Part shown: piece by piece, positions 9,045 through 16,986 of the stretch | Layout: each line of letters opens with the position of its first letter | How positions within the stretch are numbered: position 1 is the stretch's first letter | Source: Bacteroides pyogenes | GTDB taxonomy: Bacteria; Bacteroidota; Bacteroidia; Bacteroidales; Bacteroidaceae | Reading direction: 5' to 3' | Assembly: GCF_014196225.1 (NCBI RefSeq) | Contig: NZ_JACIDI010000009.1 | Coordinates: 1-64,000, forward strand | Length of the DNA stretch: 64,000 nucleotides | Translations under genes and position numbers: made by a program | The notes under the pieces: model-generated | What the model saw: the letters and a program-made list of their open reading frames with translations, nothing else | Database searches by the model: none | What the model was told of the DNA's origin: nothing

Positions 9045-9347
9045 ATGCTATTTCCGAGTAAAATAAAAAAGTTACGAGAAGAGAAAAAACTTTTGCAAAG
9101 ACAATTGGCTACAGTATTAGACATAGATACGCCTTCATATAGCAAAATTGAAAGGGGAGATAAAAAAGCAAAACGAGAACATTTGCCGATTCTTGCAACT
9201 TACTTCAACATTGAGGAGCAAGAACTTCTTGTACTATGGCTTGCGGATGCAGTATATGCCATTATTGATAAAGAAGAATGTTCTGAGGAGGTCATAGAGG
9301 TCGTGAAAAATCAAATCAAGAGCCATAGAAAGAATGGAAAAATCTAA
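9045..9347 (+). CDS. XRE-type helix-turn-helix regulator (controller-like) of the defence operon
   Basis: A 100-residue protein with an N-terminal XRE/Cro-type domain (about 3-60): IKKLREEKKLLQRQLATVLD, then DTPSYSKIERGDKKAKREHL, the standard recognition-helix and IERG pattern. The ATG at 9045 is chosen because it starts right at the domain and lies about 45 bases after the predicted transcription start. The upstream open frame would need 41 extra residues crossing the promoter. It overlaps the methyltransferase start by 14 bases. Small HTH proteins in this position act as timing regulators in restriction-modification systems (C proteins), which is the inferred role here. Confidence 0.8.
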   Translation: MLFPSKIKKLREEKKLLQRQLATVLDIDTPSYSKIERGDKKAKREHLPILATYFNIEEQELLVLWLADAVYAIIDKEECSEEVIEVVKNQIKSHRKNGKI

Positions 9348-10419
9348 TGTGAAGAAATTATCGGCACAGCCAATAATTGAGGCCATAGACTTATTTTGTG
9401 GCATCGGAGGATTGAGTTTCGGTCTTAAAAATGGCGGAATACATGTTCTGGGTGGATATGATTTGGATGCTAGTTGTCAATATGCTTTTGAAGCTAATAA
9501 TGGAGCTGTTTTTCACCACAAGGATATTAAAGAGGTTATGCCAGAAGAGATATTAAATACATATTCTTCTGATTCTATAAAACTTTTAGCCGGCTGTGCT
9601 CCTTGTCAACCTTTTTCTTCATACGCTTTTAAGAACAAGAATAAAGATTCCGGTAAATATGACTTGCTCTATGAGTTTGGTCGTTTAGTAAAAGGTGTTC
9701 AACCTGATATTGTTACGATGGAAAATGTCGCTCAGATATTGACATTTAAAGAAAAACCCGTATTAAGTGATTTTGTATCCTTACTACAAGATGAAGGATA
9801 TTATGTTAGTGTAGACAAGGTGTTCTGTCCCGATTATGGAATACCTCAAAGCAGAAAAAGGTTGGTTTTGTTAGCATCGAGATTTGGAGAAATCAACTTA
9901 ATCTCGCCGACACATAAACCTAGCGACTACTTAACAGTGAAGGACGCTATCGGTGGACTTCCAGAACTTAATGCGGGTGAGATTAATAAACAAGATCCTC
10001 TACATAGAGCAAAGGCATTATCGCCATTAAATATGGAGCGGATTCAGAGTACCCCGTATGGGGGAAGTTGGAGAGATTGGCCGGAGGACTTACTTCTGCA
10101 ATGCCATAAATCAGAAAACGGTAAAAGCTTTGGAAGCGTATATGGAAGAATGGTTTGGGAAAAACCTGCACCAACGATGACAACCCAATGTACGGGACTA
10201 GGAAATGGTCGTTTCGGACATCCCATTCAAAATAGGGCGATTTCTATCAGAGAAGCAGCTTTGATTCAAACTTTCCCAAAGACGTATAAATTCTTCCTCA
10301 ATGAAAAAGAAATAGCTACAACAAAAGCATCTAGATATATTGGAAATGCAGTTCCTCCTAAATTGGGAGAAATAATAGCTAAAAGTATAATATGTCATTT
10401 ATCTTTAATAGGAAAATAA
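9334..10419 (+). CDS. DNA (cytosine-5)-methyltransferase
   Basis: A 361-residue C5-cytosine methyltransferase that transfers methyl from S-adenosylmethionine to cytosine in a specific site. Motifs are in order: I (DLFCGIGGLSFGL, about 18-30), IV with the catalytic cysteine (APCQPFSSY), VI (MENVAQI), VIII (QSRKRLVLLASRF), target recognition region about 210-300, and X (RYIGNAVPPKLGE). Length is typical of M.HaeIII-size enzymes and nothing is missing. It overlaps the regulator upstream and is followed after 28 bases by the GHKL-TIR gene. The target sequence cannot be inferred. It would protect host DNA from the Vsr-type nuclease of the same operon. Confidence 0.95.
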   Translation: MEKSNVKKLSAQPIIEAIDLFCGIGGLSFGLKNGGIHVLGGYDLDASCQYAFEANNGAVFHHKDIKEVMPEEILNTYSSDSIKLLAGCAPCQPFSSYAFKNKNKDSGKYDLLYEFGRLVKGVQPDIVTMENVAQILTFKEKPVLSDFVSLLQDEGYYVSVDKVFCPDYGIPQSRKRLVLLASRFGEINLISPTHKPSDYLTVKDAIGGLPELNAGEINKQDPLHRAKALSPLNMERIQSTPYGGSWRDWPEDLLLQCHKSENGKSFGSVYGRMVWEKPAPTMTTQCTGLGNGRFGHPIQNRAISIREAALIQTFPKTYKFFLNEKEIATTKASRYIGNAVPPKLGEIIAKSIICHLSLIGK

Positions 10420-10447
10420 CGACAAAAAAGACTATATCTGATCAACA

Positions 10448-12322
10448 ATGAAAGAATATGAACTGAATGTAGATCCAAGAATTTTGGAATTATTGGGTCC
10501 TAATCTATATACGAATATCTATTATGTGTTGGCTGAGTTAATTGCAAATGCTTATGATGCTGATGCTCATAATGTATATGTTATTTCTAATAGAGATGAC
10601 ATTCGTATAGAGGATGATGGGCATGGTATGTCATATGAACACGGAGAAGTTAAAAAATTTTTGAATGTCGCCGGTATATCACGAGCCAAAGAAGATGAAT
10701 CCAAAACTCGATCAGGCAATAGGCGAAAAATGGGACGAAAGGGGGTAGGTAAATTAGCGGCATTGTCTGTTTCTGAATATGTTGATATAATGACTATCAG
10801 TAATGGGGAAAAATCAGGATTTATTCTATCACGTAGACCTATTGATGGAAACAAACTACAAGCTATATCGGAAGAAGACATAGTATTCGATTATGTTGAA
10901 AACAATGGAACAGCAATAGTTATGCGTAACCCGCAATATAGATTGAATAAATCTATGGAATCAATAAAACGCAATCTCTTGAAAATCTTCCCTTTAGTAA
11001 ATGAGGAATTTAAGATTCATATAATCAGAGGAGGGGAAAGAACAACAATAGATACATTTGATAAGAATATTGCTAAAGAACTTTGTGCATTCATTTCTTT
11101 AGGAGATGAGTTTGTCTGGCTTTCTAATCATATACCGAATACATTTCCAAATAAACGAACAGAATTAGTTGAAAGAAAGGATGCTTATACTGAACCTTTG
11201 GTATTGAAAGACAATACTGGAATAGAACACGAATATGAACTGAAGATTACAGGATGGATAGGAGCATATGCTTCTACTAGAGGACGCAAAGCCACCTTTA
11301 CAGATTTTCCCGATAATTTCATTTCGTTATACGCTAATAAGAAATTAGGAGAATTCAATATTTTGCCTCTCGTGGGGCAAAACAAATTGAATGAAGTTTT
11401 TGTTGTTGGGCAATTACATGTAGATTTATTCGAATTATCCGAACTTCCAGATATGGCGTTGAGTAATAGGCAGGGTTATAAATCTGATGATTCACGTTAT
11501 GAAGCTGTAATAAAATACGTCAGAAATGACCTTCTTCCAGATATTCTCCGTAAAAGAGTTATCTTTTCCAACGAACAAAGCAAAGCAAAAAAGCAACGTA
11601 AATTAGACACACAAAAAGGGAATGAGGATAAATTTCGGAAAGCTGTAGATTTATTTAGGACAACAGTCAGTGAAAAAGCTGCTGAGGAAATTGGACAATT
11701 GGCACCCAATTCTCCCAAAGAGACTATTGAACAAGTTATTTTTAAAACAATCAATAATAATGCAAAGACTTTGGGATTAAAGCCTATTGTAGATTCTCAA
11801 AAAAAGAAAATATTAATTAGTCACGCCTCAAGAGACAAATTGCTAGCAGATCTTATATATTCATTTTTGATATTTAACAATATTCCTCCTGAAGACATAC
11901 TGTATACGAGCTGTGATGATGAGGTAAGCCGCATTCCAGAAAGTGCAACATCTATCTACGATTATTTGAGGGATTTTTTTGTTGAAAGCTATTCAAATCA
12001 AAAGATATTTGTCATATTCGTTACGAGTATCAATACTCAAAATGCATGGGGTGCAATGACAGAAGTGGGAGCATCGTGGATAACGCAAGTTGATAATAGA
12101 ATATTCAATATTCCTCCATTTAAACCACAACATCCATTAAATGATGAAGCGTTATGGCATAGTACAGAGAGAAGTGATGACAATGAATTGTCTATGAGTC
12201 CTTTGAACTCCGATATTTTTTGCCAAAAGATAGAGGCAATCTGCGATAAACTCGGATATAAAAAGAAATCTCGAATAGAGAATATTACACGGTTAAAAGA
12301 TTATATTATCATTAAAGGATAA
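10448..12322 (+). CDS. GHKL ATPase (MutL/MORC-like) fused to a TIR domain
   Basis: A 624-residue two-domain protein. Residues ~1-200 are a GHKL ATP-binding domain: N box LAELIANAYDADA (E30, N34, D37), then EDDGHGM (D57, G58, G60), then the lid glycine motif GRKGVGK (96-102). A middle region (~200-390) resembles the transducer part of MutL/Hsp90/MORC proteins, then a charged linker. Residues ~454-560 are a TIR domain: ILISHASRDK, PPEDILYTS, VIFVTSINTQ, and WGAMTEVGASW with W534 and E539, where E539 aligns with the catalytic glutamate of NAD-cleaving TIRs. GHKL ATPases of the MORC/MutL type are known in restriction-modification loci; I do not know the TIR fusion as a described system. Its stop overlaps the Vsr start (TAATG). 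Composition is AT-rich like the rest of the operon. It is likely a DNA-sensing defence effector (inference). Confidence 0.85.
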   Translation: MKEYELNVDPRILELLGPNLYTNIYYVLAELIANAYDADAHNVYVISNRDDIRIEDDGHGMSYEHGEVKKFLNVAGISRAKEDESKTRSGNRRKMGRKGVGKLAALSVSEYVDIMTISNGEKSGFILSRRPIDGNKLQAISEEDIVFDYVENNGTAIVMRNPQYRLNKSMESIKRNLLKIFPLVNEEFKIHIIRGGERTTIDTFDKNIAKELCAFISLGDEFVWLSNHIPNTFPNKRTELVERKDAYTEPLVLKDNTGIEHEYELKITGWIGAYASTRGRKATFTDFPDNFISLYANKKLGEFNILPLVGQNKLNEVFVVGQLHVDLFELSELPDMALSNRQGYKSDDSRYEAVIKYVRNDLLPDILRKRVIFSNEQSKAKKQRKLDTQKGNEDKFRKAVDLFRTTVSEKAAEEIGQLAPNSPKETIEQVIFKTINNNAKTLGLKPIVDSQKKKILISHASRDKLLADLIYSFLIFNNIPPEDILYTSCDDEVSRIPESATSIYDYLRDFFVESYSNQKIFVIFVTSINTQNAWGAMTEVGASWITQVDNRIFNIPPFKPQHPLNDEALWHSTERSDDNELSMSPLNSDIFCQKIEAICDKLGYKKKSRIENITRLKDYIIIKG

Positions 12323-12750
12323 TGGGCGATATTGTCAGTAAGGAAAAGCGTTCGGAAATAATGTCTCATATTACCGGAAAGGAGACAAAACCTGAAATAA
12401 TAGTCCGAAAGTATCTGTTCGCTCAGGGCTTACGATATAGGAAAAATGTAAAACAATTGCCTGGCACTCCAGACATTGTTATTCATAAGTATAAAGCTAC
12501 AATATTTGTTAATGGTTGTTTTTGGCATGGACATGAGAATTGTAAGTTTTCTCGACTCCCGTCAACCAATGTGGCTTATTGGGAGAACAAAATTTATGCG
12601 AATATTGAACGAGACAAAAGAAAAATATCAGAATTAGAGAATTTAGGATATAAAGTATTGATAATATGGCAATGTCAGTTAAAAGCATCAGTTAGAACAT
12701 ATTTTCTCAATAGATTGGTAAAAGAAATTAAATCAGGGCTATCAAAGTAG
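12322..12750 (+). CDS. vsr: Vsr-family DNA endonuclease
   Basis: A 142-residue very-short-patch-repair type nuclease. Family residues are at the E. coli positions: E25, D51 (LPGTPDIV), F67 and W68 in VNGCFWHGHENC, with H69 and H71, and the C-terminal LENLGYKVLIIWQC. Vsr proteins nick T:G mismatches arising at methylated cytosines, but in several restriction systems a Vsr-like protein is the only nuclease and probably does the cutting. No other nuclease gene is present in this operon, so restriction rather than only mismatch repair is plausible. Translation is coupled to the ATPase gene by a one-base stop/start overlap. Confidence 0.92.
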   Translation: MGDIVSKEKRSEIMSHITGKETKPEIIVRKYLFAQGLRYRKNVKQLPGTPDIVIHKYKATIFVNGCFWHGHENCKFSRLPSTNVAYWENKIYANIERDKRKISELENLGYKVLIIWQCQLKASVRTYFLNRLVKEIKSGLSK

Positions 12751-13471
12751 TTTCAGGAGAAAAAGTGGAGAGAAATCTACCTTTCTGTGCAGAAAATGCG
12801 ACCTTTGCTACCTCAAAAAGTGACCCTTCGAAAAGGTTAAAGAAAGGAAAATATAGAACTTCACTGGTTTCTTTATCATCACCCGCTATTTATTGTAAAC
12901 CACTGAAATGCAACTGTTTGCAAATTTGATTATGTCTAGTAATATAAAAAAATACTGTTACCCCCTCCCCAAAATATATATAGCAATTAACGTTTTTATT
13001 ATTGAAAACAACCATAACAGTAGGGGCAATTCCTTGATGTCCGAACCATACAATTAAAAGACTTATTCCGAAATAAATGTGCAGTTCGGGAGGAAACACT
13101 ACACATTCCATTAGTAGAAGAAAGACTAGGCAAAAACTAGAAAAAATATAAAAAACGTTCCACCAACAATGAACCTTAGAGAAAAGGGAATGATATTATC
13201 GCTTGCATGCTCGGAACTTACAACGTTTTGGAGATAAAATCCGTTGTAACTGAGAAATTAAGAAGATAAAACTACATACCAATGCTATCATCGGAATAAA
13301 ATTATAGGAAAGAGTGATCTCGATACAAGAATATATTGGCATACTTAGAGCCGGATACAAATAGACAGATCGACTCAAAAATTTTCTTCATAAATCAGAC
13401 TACCATCACTATACGAAAAAGGAAGGGAGAACTCCAAATGAATTGTTTTCTGAAAATAAAACGGAGAATAA
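12751..13471. other. AT-rich region after the defence operon, no gene seen
   Basis: About 720 bases with only short, unconvincing open frames on both strands and no recognisable protein. Composition is close to that of the defence operon, so it probably arrived with it. No clear terminator was found for vsr. Confidence 0.5.
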
Positions 13472-13502
13472 TTGCTCCTTCCCGTGGATCCTATTACCTT
13501 TG
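13472..13502 (+). promoter_or_regulatory. Promoter of candidate small RNA 1
   Basis: TTG at 13472-13474, a 20-base spacer and TACCTTTG at 13495-13502, a good consensus match with no start codon of a plausible gene downstream before the terminator at 13674-13715. Confidence 0.55.
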
Positions 13503-13508
13503 TGCATA

Positions 13509-13715
13509 TATAAGAATATCACCCACGAAAAAGAAGCAAAGCATTGCAGAAAATCGGTGGAGCAATAGCGGGAGATTAGGTCTTTTGTAGAATATAAACT
13601 CAAAGAAATACAGCCACTTATCAATTTTATTCGATTCCTGGTGGCACCACTTTGAAGAAAAGCAAAACCACGTAAACTCCTGATTTTCAAACGAAATTAG
13701 GAGTTTTTCTTTTTT
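13509..13715 (+). ncRNA. Candidate small RNA 1, paralogue of the copy at 18.1 kb
   Basis: About 205 bases between the promoter at 13472-13502 and a rho-independent terminator (stem of about 11 bp around 13674-13703, then TTTTTCTTTTTT). From 13559 on it is homologous to 18176-18343, sharing blocks such as AGCGGGAGATTA, AAATACAGCCACTT, CACCACTTTGAAGAAAAGCA and the whole terminator. Neither copy holds a conserved reading frame. The 3' part (CGATTCCTGGTGGCACCAC) resembles the end of a tRNA, but no matching 5' half exists. I do not recognise the family. The alternative is that the two copies are direct repeats left by insertion of the DNA between them. Confidence 0.5.
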
Positions 13716-13749
13716 CGACTATATGATAAGTGGAAAATCCAGTGTAAGA

Positions 13750-14050
13750 TGCCCCCCTAAAACCAAAATGATTCTACCCCCTGAAAATATTCAATAATGC
13801 CCCCGTCTTGACCGTATGCCGCCATCTTCCGGACACTTTCCCCGGTTAACTCAGTTCGGTGAGCCGTATGTATAATACGATCCATGATGGCATCTGCCAC
13901 GGTAGGATCCCCGATTGTATCATACCAATACAACAAGAAAGCAACCATCCTGACAAGCCAACTGCCGGTTGTAGACTGGCACCATGTCTTCTAAAGTGAG
14001 CTGATTGCAGAAGCCTGTCTGGACAGAATCGTACACAAGGCAATGAAATT
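13750..14050 (-). pseudogene. istB: IS21-family remnant: C-terminal fragment of IstB and element end
   Basis: The minus strand from about 13948 to 13757 encodes [18 protein letters not shown] and [12 protein letters not shown], the characteristic C-terminus of the IS21 helper ATPase IstB. Further upstream the match is broken by frameshift (a recognisable QLACQDG-like segment lies in another frame), and istA and most of istB are absent. Three C-runs at 13752, 13777 and 13800, about 23-25 bases apart, look like the repeated terminal sequence of an IS21 end. It is a dead fragment. Confidence 0.75.
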
Positions 14051-14235
14051 TTGCCTCACAGGAGAGAGCCTAAGAAAAAATATTAACTTTGCTAACGATA
14101 CAGAAGATTACCAACGGAGTGAACGGGTATCACCGGAAATGCTGAACGGGTATCAACCGAAATATGCATTAGAATTATTGATGTAGACAAGTAACCTTAT
14201 TTCGACATACCAAAACAGGGTTATAATAGATATTA

Positions 14236-14943
14236 TTAGACTTTCCTGGACATGAAAATCTTGTAGAAATCTTCACGATAGGTAGCACCAATACCTATTC
14301 CTCGTTCTCCAATAAAGACATCGTTATTATCAAAGGAATCTATTCTTTTCAAGTTTACAATATAGGATTTATTGATTCGGAAGAACTTTTTTTCGGGTAA
14401 CAATTCAAGAATAGTTCGCAGATACATTTTTGTTATAATTCGCTTGTTTCCGGTTTGGATAATTACATAATCTTTTAGTCCTTCGATAAACAAGATATCA
14501 TCATAATAAACCTTGAAATAGCGGCGTTCAGATTTCACAAAAATGAAATCATTATCCGCGTCTATCTCCTCTTTAGCTTCATTTACTAATAGGGAATGAT
14601 AAGAGATTGCTTTATCAACCGCTTTTCTAAACCTTTCCCATTCAATGGGCTTGACCAAATAATCTATGGCATCAACATCATAGCTATCTAAAGCATATTC
14701 GGAATAAGCAGTTGTGAAGATAACAAGCGTTTTTTTCGGGATGCTTCGGGCAAACTCTATTCCGTTTATTCCAGACATTTCGATATCCAGAAAAATCAAA
14801 TCAACAGGATGAACGTTGATATACTCCGAAGCTGTTTCTGCAGATTCAAAACTTCCTTCTAATTGCAATTGGGGTATTTTTCCTATTAATGCTTCTACTC
14901 CTTCCCGAGCAATAGGTTCGTCATCTACAATAATGCACTTCAT
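14236..14943 (-). CDS. LytTR-type response regulator
   Basis: A 235-residue two-domain regulator. The receiver domain (about 1-120) has IIVDDEP, the phosphoacceptor D53 in LIFLDIEMSG, the T in FTTAYS, and K in YLVKPIEW. The LytTR DNA-binding domain follows (about 133-230), with IFVKSERRYFKVYYDDILFI, KDYVIIQT and FFRINKSYIVNL. Its start overlaps the stop of the histidine kinase gene by four bases (ATGA), so the pair is translated together. LytTR regulators of this kind typically control a few nearby genes; the outer-membrane protein gene at the head of the cluster is a reasonable target (inference). Confidence 0.95.
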   Translation of the reverse strand: MKCIIVDDEPIAREGVEALIGKIPQLQLEGSFESAETASEYINVHPVDLIFLDIEMSGINGIEFARSIPKKTLVIFTTAYSEYALDSYDVDAIDYLVKPIEWERFRKAVDKAISYHSLLVNEAKEEIDADNDFIFVKSERRYFKVYYDDILFIEGLKDYVIIQTGNKRIITKMYLRTILELLPEKKFFRINKSYIVNLKRIDSFDNNDVFIGERGIGIGATYREDFYKIFMSRKV

Positions 14944-15998
14944 ATTTTCAGGTATAAATTAACGATATATTTTTTATCCGATTCGTCTATGTGCAATGTA
15001 TGGTTATTGCCATATAACAACTCTAATCTCCTATTGATATTTTTTAGTCCTAATCCACCAGATTTATATTTTGATGGAGTGACAGGTTTTGTATTTTCAC
15101 AATAAAAATGCAAATATCCCTTTTCTTCTCGGAAAAAGATACGAATGTATGCTTCTTCTTTCACAGAAACACTATGCTTTACAGCATTTTCTACAAAGGG
15201 AATAAAGAGAAGAGGTGGTATTTCCATATGAGATATCGTTTCTTCTGTTTCCAGTTCATACGAAAAGCGGTCTCGGCGAGTTTTTTCTAATTCCAGATAA
15301 TCCGTTATAAATGTTACATCATCTTTCAGTAGCACTGTGCGTTGAGAAGTACCAGTCAATTGATACCTCAACAATTCAGATAACTTTGTTATTATATGAT
15401 AAGCTAATTTCTGGTCCTTTTCGACCTTGATATTTGCGTTGTTTATCGTATTGAATAAGAAATGAGGATTAATCTGATTTTTTAATTGTTGCAGTTCCGC
15501 TTCTATAGTTGTAGTTTCCAGTTCATTGATATTTTTATTACGTTCTATCCAGTTACGAAAGAGAGGAAATGTAGAGGAAGCTATAATAATCAATCCAATA
15601 GATATAAGCGTACTGATTATGTTAATTCCTACTTCAGAACCAGTTCTGTTGTCATCCACAGAATAGGAGAATATATTTTGTATAAAGACAAACGTAAAAA
15701 GCAAGAAAACCATTGTTATGATAATGAGAATGGCATACGTGAGCAATTTGTTTTCCAGAAGGAATTTGGGAACAAGCAGGTACAAATTGAAGTAAATAAC
15801 TCCGACGAACAACAAGTAAGTTCCCGTGAATTGGTATAACAAACCATATTCAGAGTAATATCCGTCACTATTTTTATAGATCATACCAAACACAATGATA
15901 CCAATTATAAGCAAAGACAACATATGACGGAGAAGTTTGTATTCTTTTCCGCTAAGCATATTAATTACCTTCTCATCTATATTTTTATAAGGTTGCAT
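14940..15998 (-). CDS. LytS/YpdA-type sensor histidine kinase
   Basis: A 352-residue membrane kinase. The first ~160 residues hold about four hydrophobic helices with no large extracellular loop, as in the 4TM group of LytS-like sensors. The His_kinase domain follows with the phosphoacceptor H179 in NQINPHFLFNTINN, the N box FVENAVKH and the glycine box GGLGLKNINRRL. All catalytic elements are present. It is encoded between a degenerate relative (15977-16954, overlapping by 22 bases) and its response regulator (overlapping by four). Confidence 0.95.
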   Translation of the reverse strand: MQPYKNIDEKVINMLSGKEYKLLRHMLSLLIIGIIVFGMIYKNSDGYYSEYGLLYQFTGTYLLFVGVIYFNLYLLVPKFLLENKLLTYAILIIITMVFLLFTFVFIQNIFSYSVDDNRTGSEVGINIISTLISIGLIIIASSTFPLFRNWIERNKNINELETTTIEAELQQLKNQINPHFLFNTINNANIKVEKDQKLAYHIITKLSELLRYQLTGTSQRTVLLKDDVTFITDYLELEKTRRDRFSYELETEETISHMEIPPLLFIPFVENAVKHSVSVKEEAYIRIFFREEKGYLHFYCENTKPVTPSKYKSGGLGLKNINRRLELLYGNNHTLHIDESDKKYIVNLYLKI

Positions 15999-16954
15999 CT
16001 ATGGACTGTTTCTCTTTTATTATCCTTACATGTAAAAATCACACAATTGTCTGTAATTGCAAATTTCAGTTCAATCAAAAGGTCATCCTTTTGTTCACGA
16101 AACGTATCTAAAGCATCTTCAACAATAGGAACAAAAGATAACGGAGGAACGAAATAATTTTTCTCTAACGGAGGATATGTTATTATATAATTCAGATTCT
16201 CGTTACAACTATTCTCTAAACTCAAATAATCACTTAGGAAATTTATTTCTGAACGTAACAAAACCACATCTCTGGAACTGTCATATAACTGATATCTAAG
16301 CAGCCGACTTAGTTTCAATAATATTTTTGAGGAAGTAGCTGGGGTTGATTTAGTAGATTCTCCTGCTTTATACAAGACATTTAACAAGAAAGAAGGAGCA
16401 ACCCTCTCTTTCAATACATCCAATTGGGTATATAGTTTATCTTTCTTCAATGCTTTTTCCCGCTCCATACTTAACAGCCAGTTCTTGAAAAATACGGTAA
16501 TAGAAATACCTATGAGCAAAATACTGGTTAATAATATATCTGATAGTAGTTCTACAAACGGAATACTTCTCAATGAGAAAAAAGAAAATCGGTTGAACGG
16601 TATCCCATAGTAGCGATGAATAAAATATTCTATACAAATATCAGCAATCGTAATCGAAATTGCTGTCATGAGAAGTGCAATCAAATAATAAAGATATTTG
16701 CTTTTTATCAGAAGTTTAGGGATTAGGACATAGAGATTTAGATAAATAAAGAATAAATATACAGATAAATAACCTATCAAAACAGGTAGGGGGTTAATTT
16801 GATTTACGACTTCGGAATAAGCAAGCAAAAACTGATTGAGAACGATTAGGCAGACAACACAAAATAAGATGATGTGCCTGATAAATCTAAATCTTGGCTC
16901 AATAAGCAACTGATATAGTAGATTGTTATTGTTATTGTTTTGTTCTCTCTGCAT
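15977..16954 (-). CDS. Degenerate LytS-like protein (pseudo-histidine kinase)
   Basis: A 325-residue protein with the same layout as the neighbouring kinase: about four membrane helices, then a His_kinase-like region. The key residues are gone. The phosphoacceptor motif reads ERVAPSFLLN (S188 where histidine should be), the N box reads VEDALDT instead of VENAVKH, and the chain ends before any glycine box. The surrounding fold-defining segments (KLSRLLRYQLYDSSRDVVLL, LSDYLSLEN, PPLSFVPIVED) are conserved and the frame is open, so it is not decaying at random. It probably dimerises with or regulates the active kinase rather than phosphorylating (inference). Confidence 0.85.
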   Translation of the reverse strand: MQREQNNNNNNLLYQLLIEPRFRFIRHIILFCVVCLIVLNQFLLAYSEVVNQINPLPVLIGYLSVYLFFIYLNLYVLIPKLLIKSKYLYYLIALLMTAISITIADICIEYFIHRYYGIPFNRFSFFSLRSIPFVELLSDILLTSILLIGISITVFFKNWLLSMEREKALKKDKLYTQLDVLKERVAPSFLLNVLYKAGESTKSTPATSSKILLKLSRLLRYQLYDSSRDVVLLRSEINFLSDYLSLENSCNENLNYIITYPPLEKNYFVPPLSFVPIVEDALDTFREQKDDLLIELKFAITDNCVIFTCKDNKRETVHRCNLIKI

Positions 16955-16986
16955 ACCTTTTAAACTCTAAAATTACAGGATTATTT

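Noticed and set aside
12890..13590. Several 60-93-residue frames after vsr
   Set aside because: Short, AT-rich, mutually overlapping on both strands and unlike any family.
13509..13715. tmRNA or RNase P RNA
   Set aside because: Conserved core sequences of neither RNA are present and the unit is too short.
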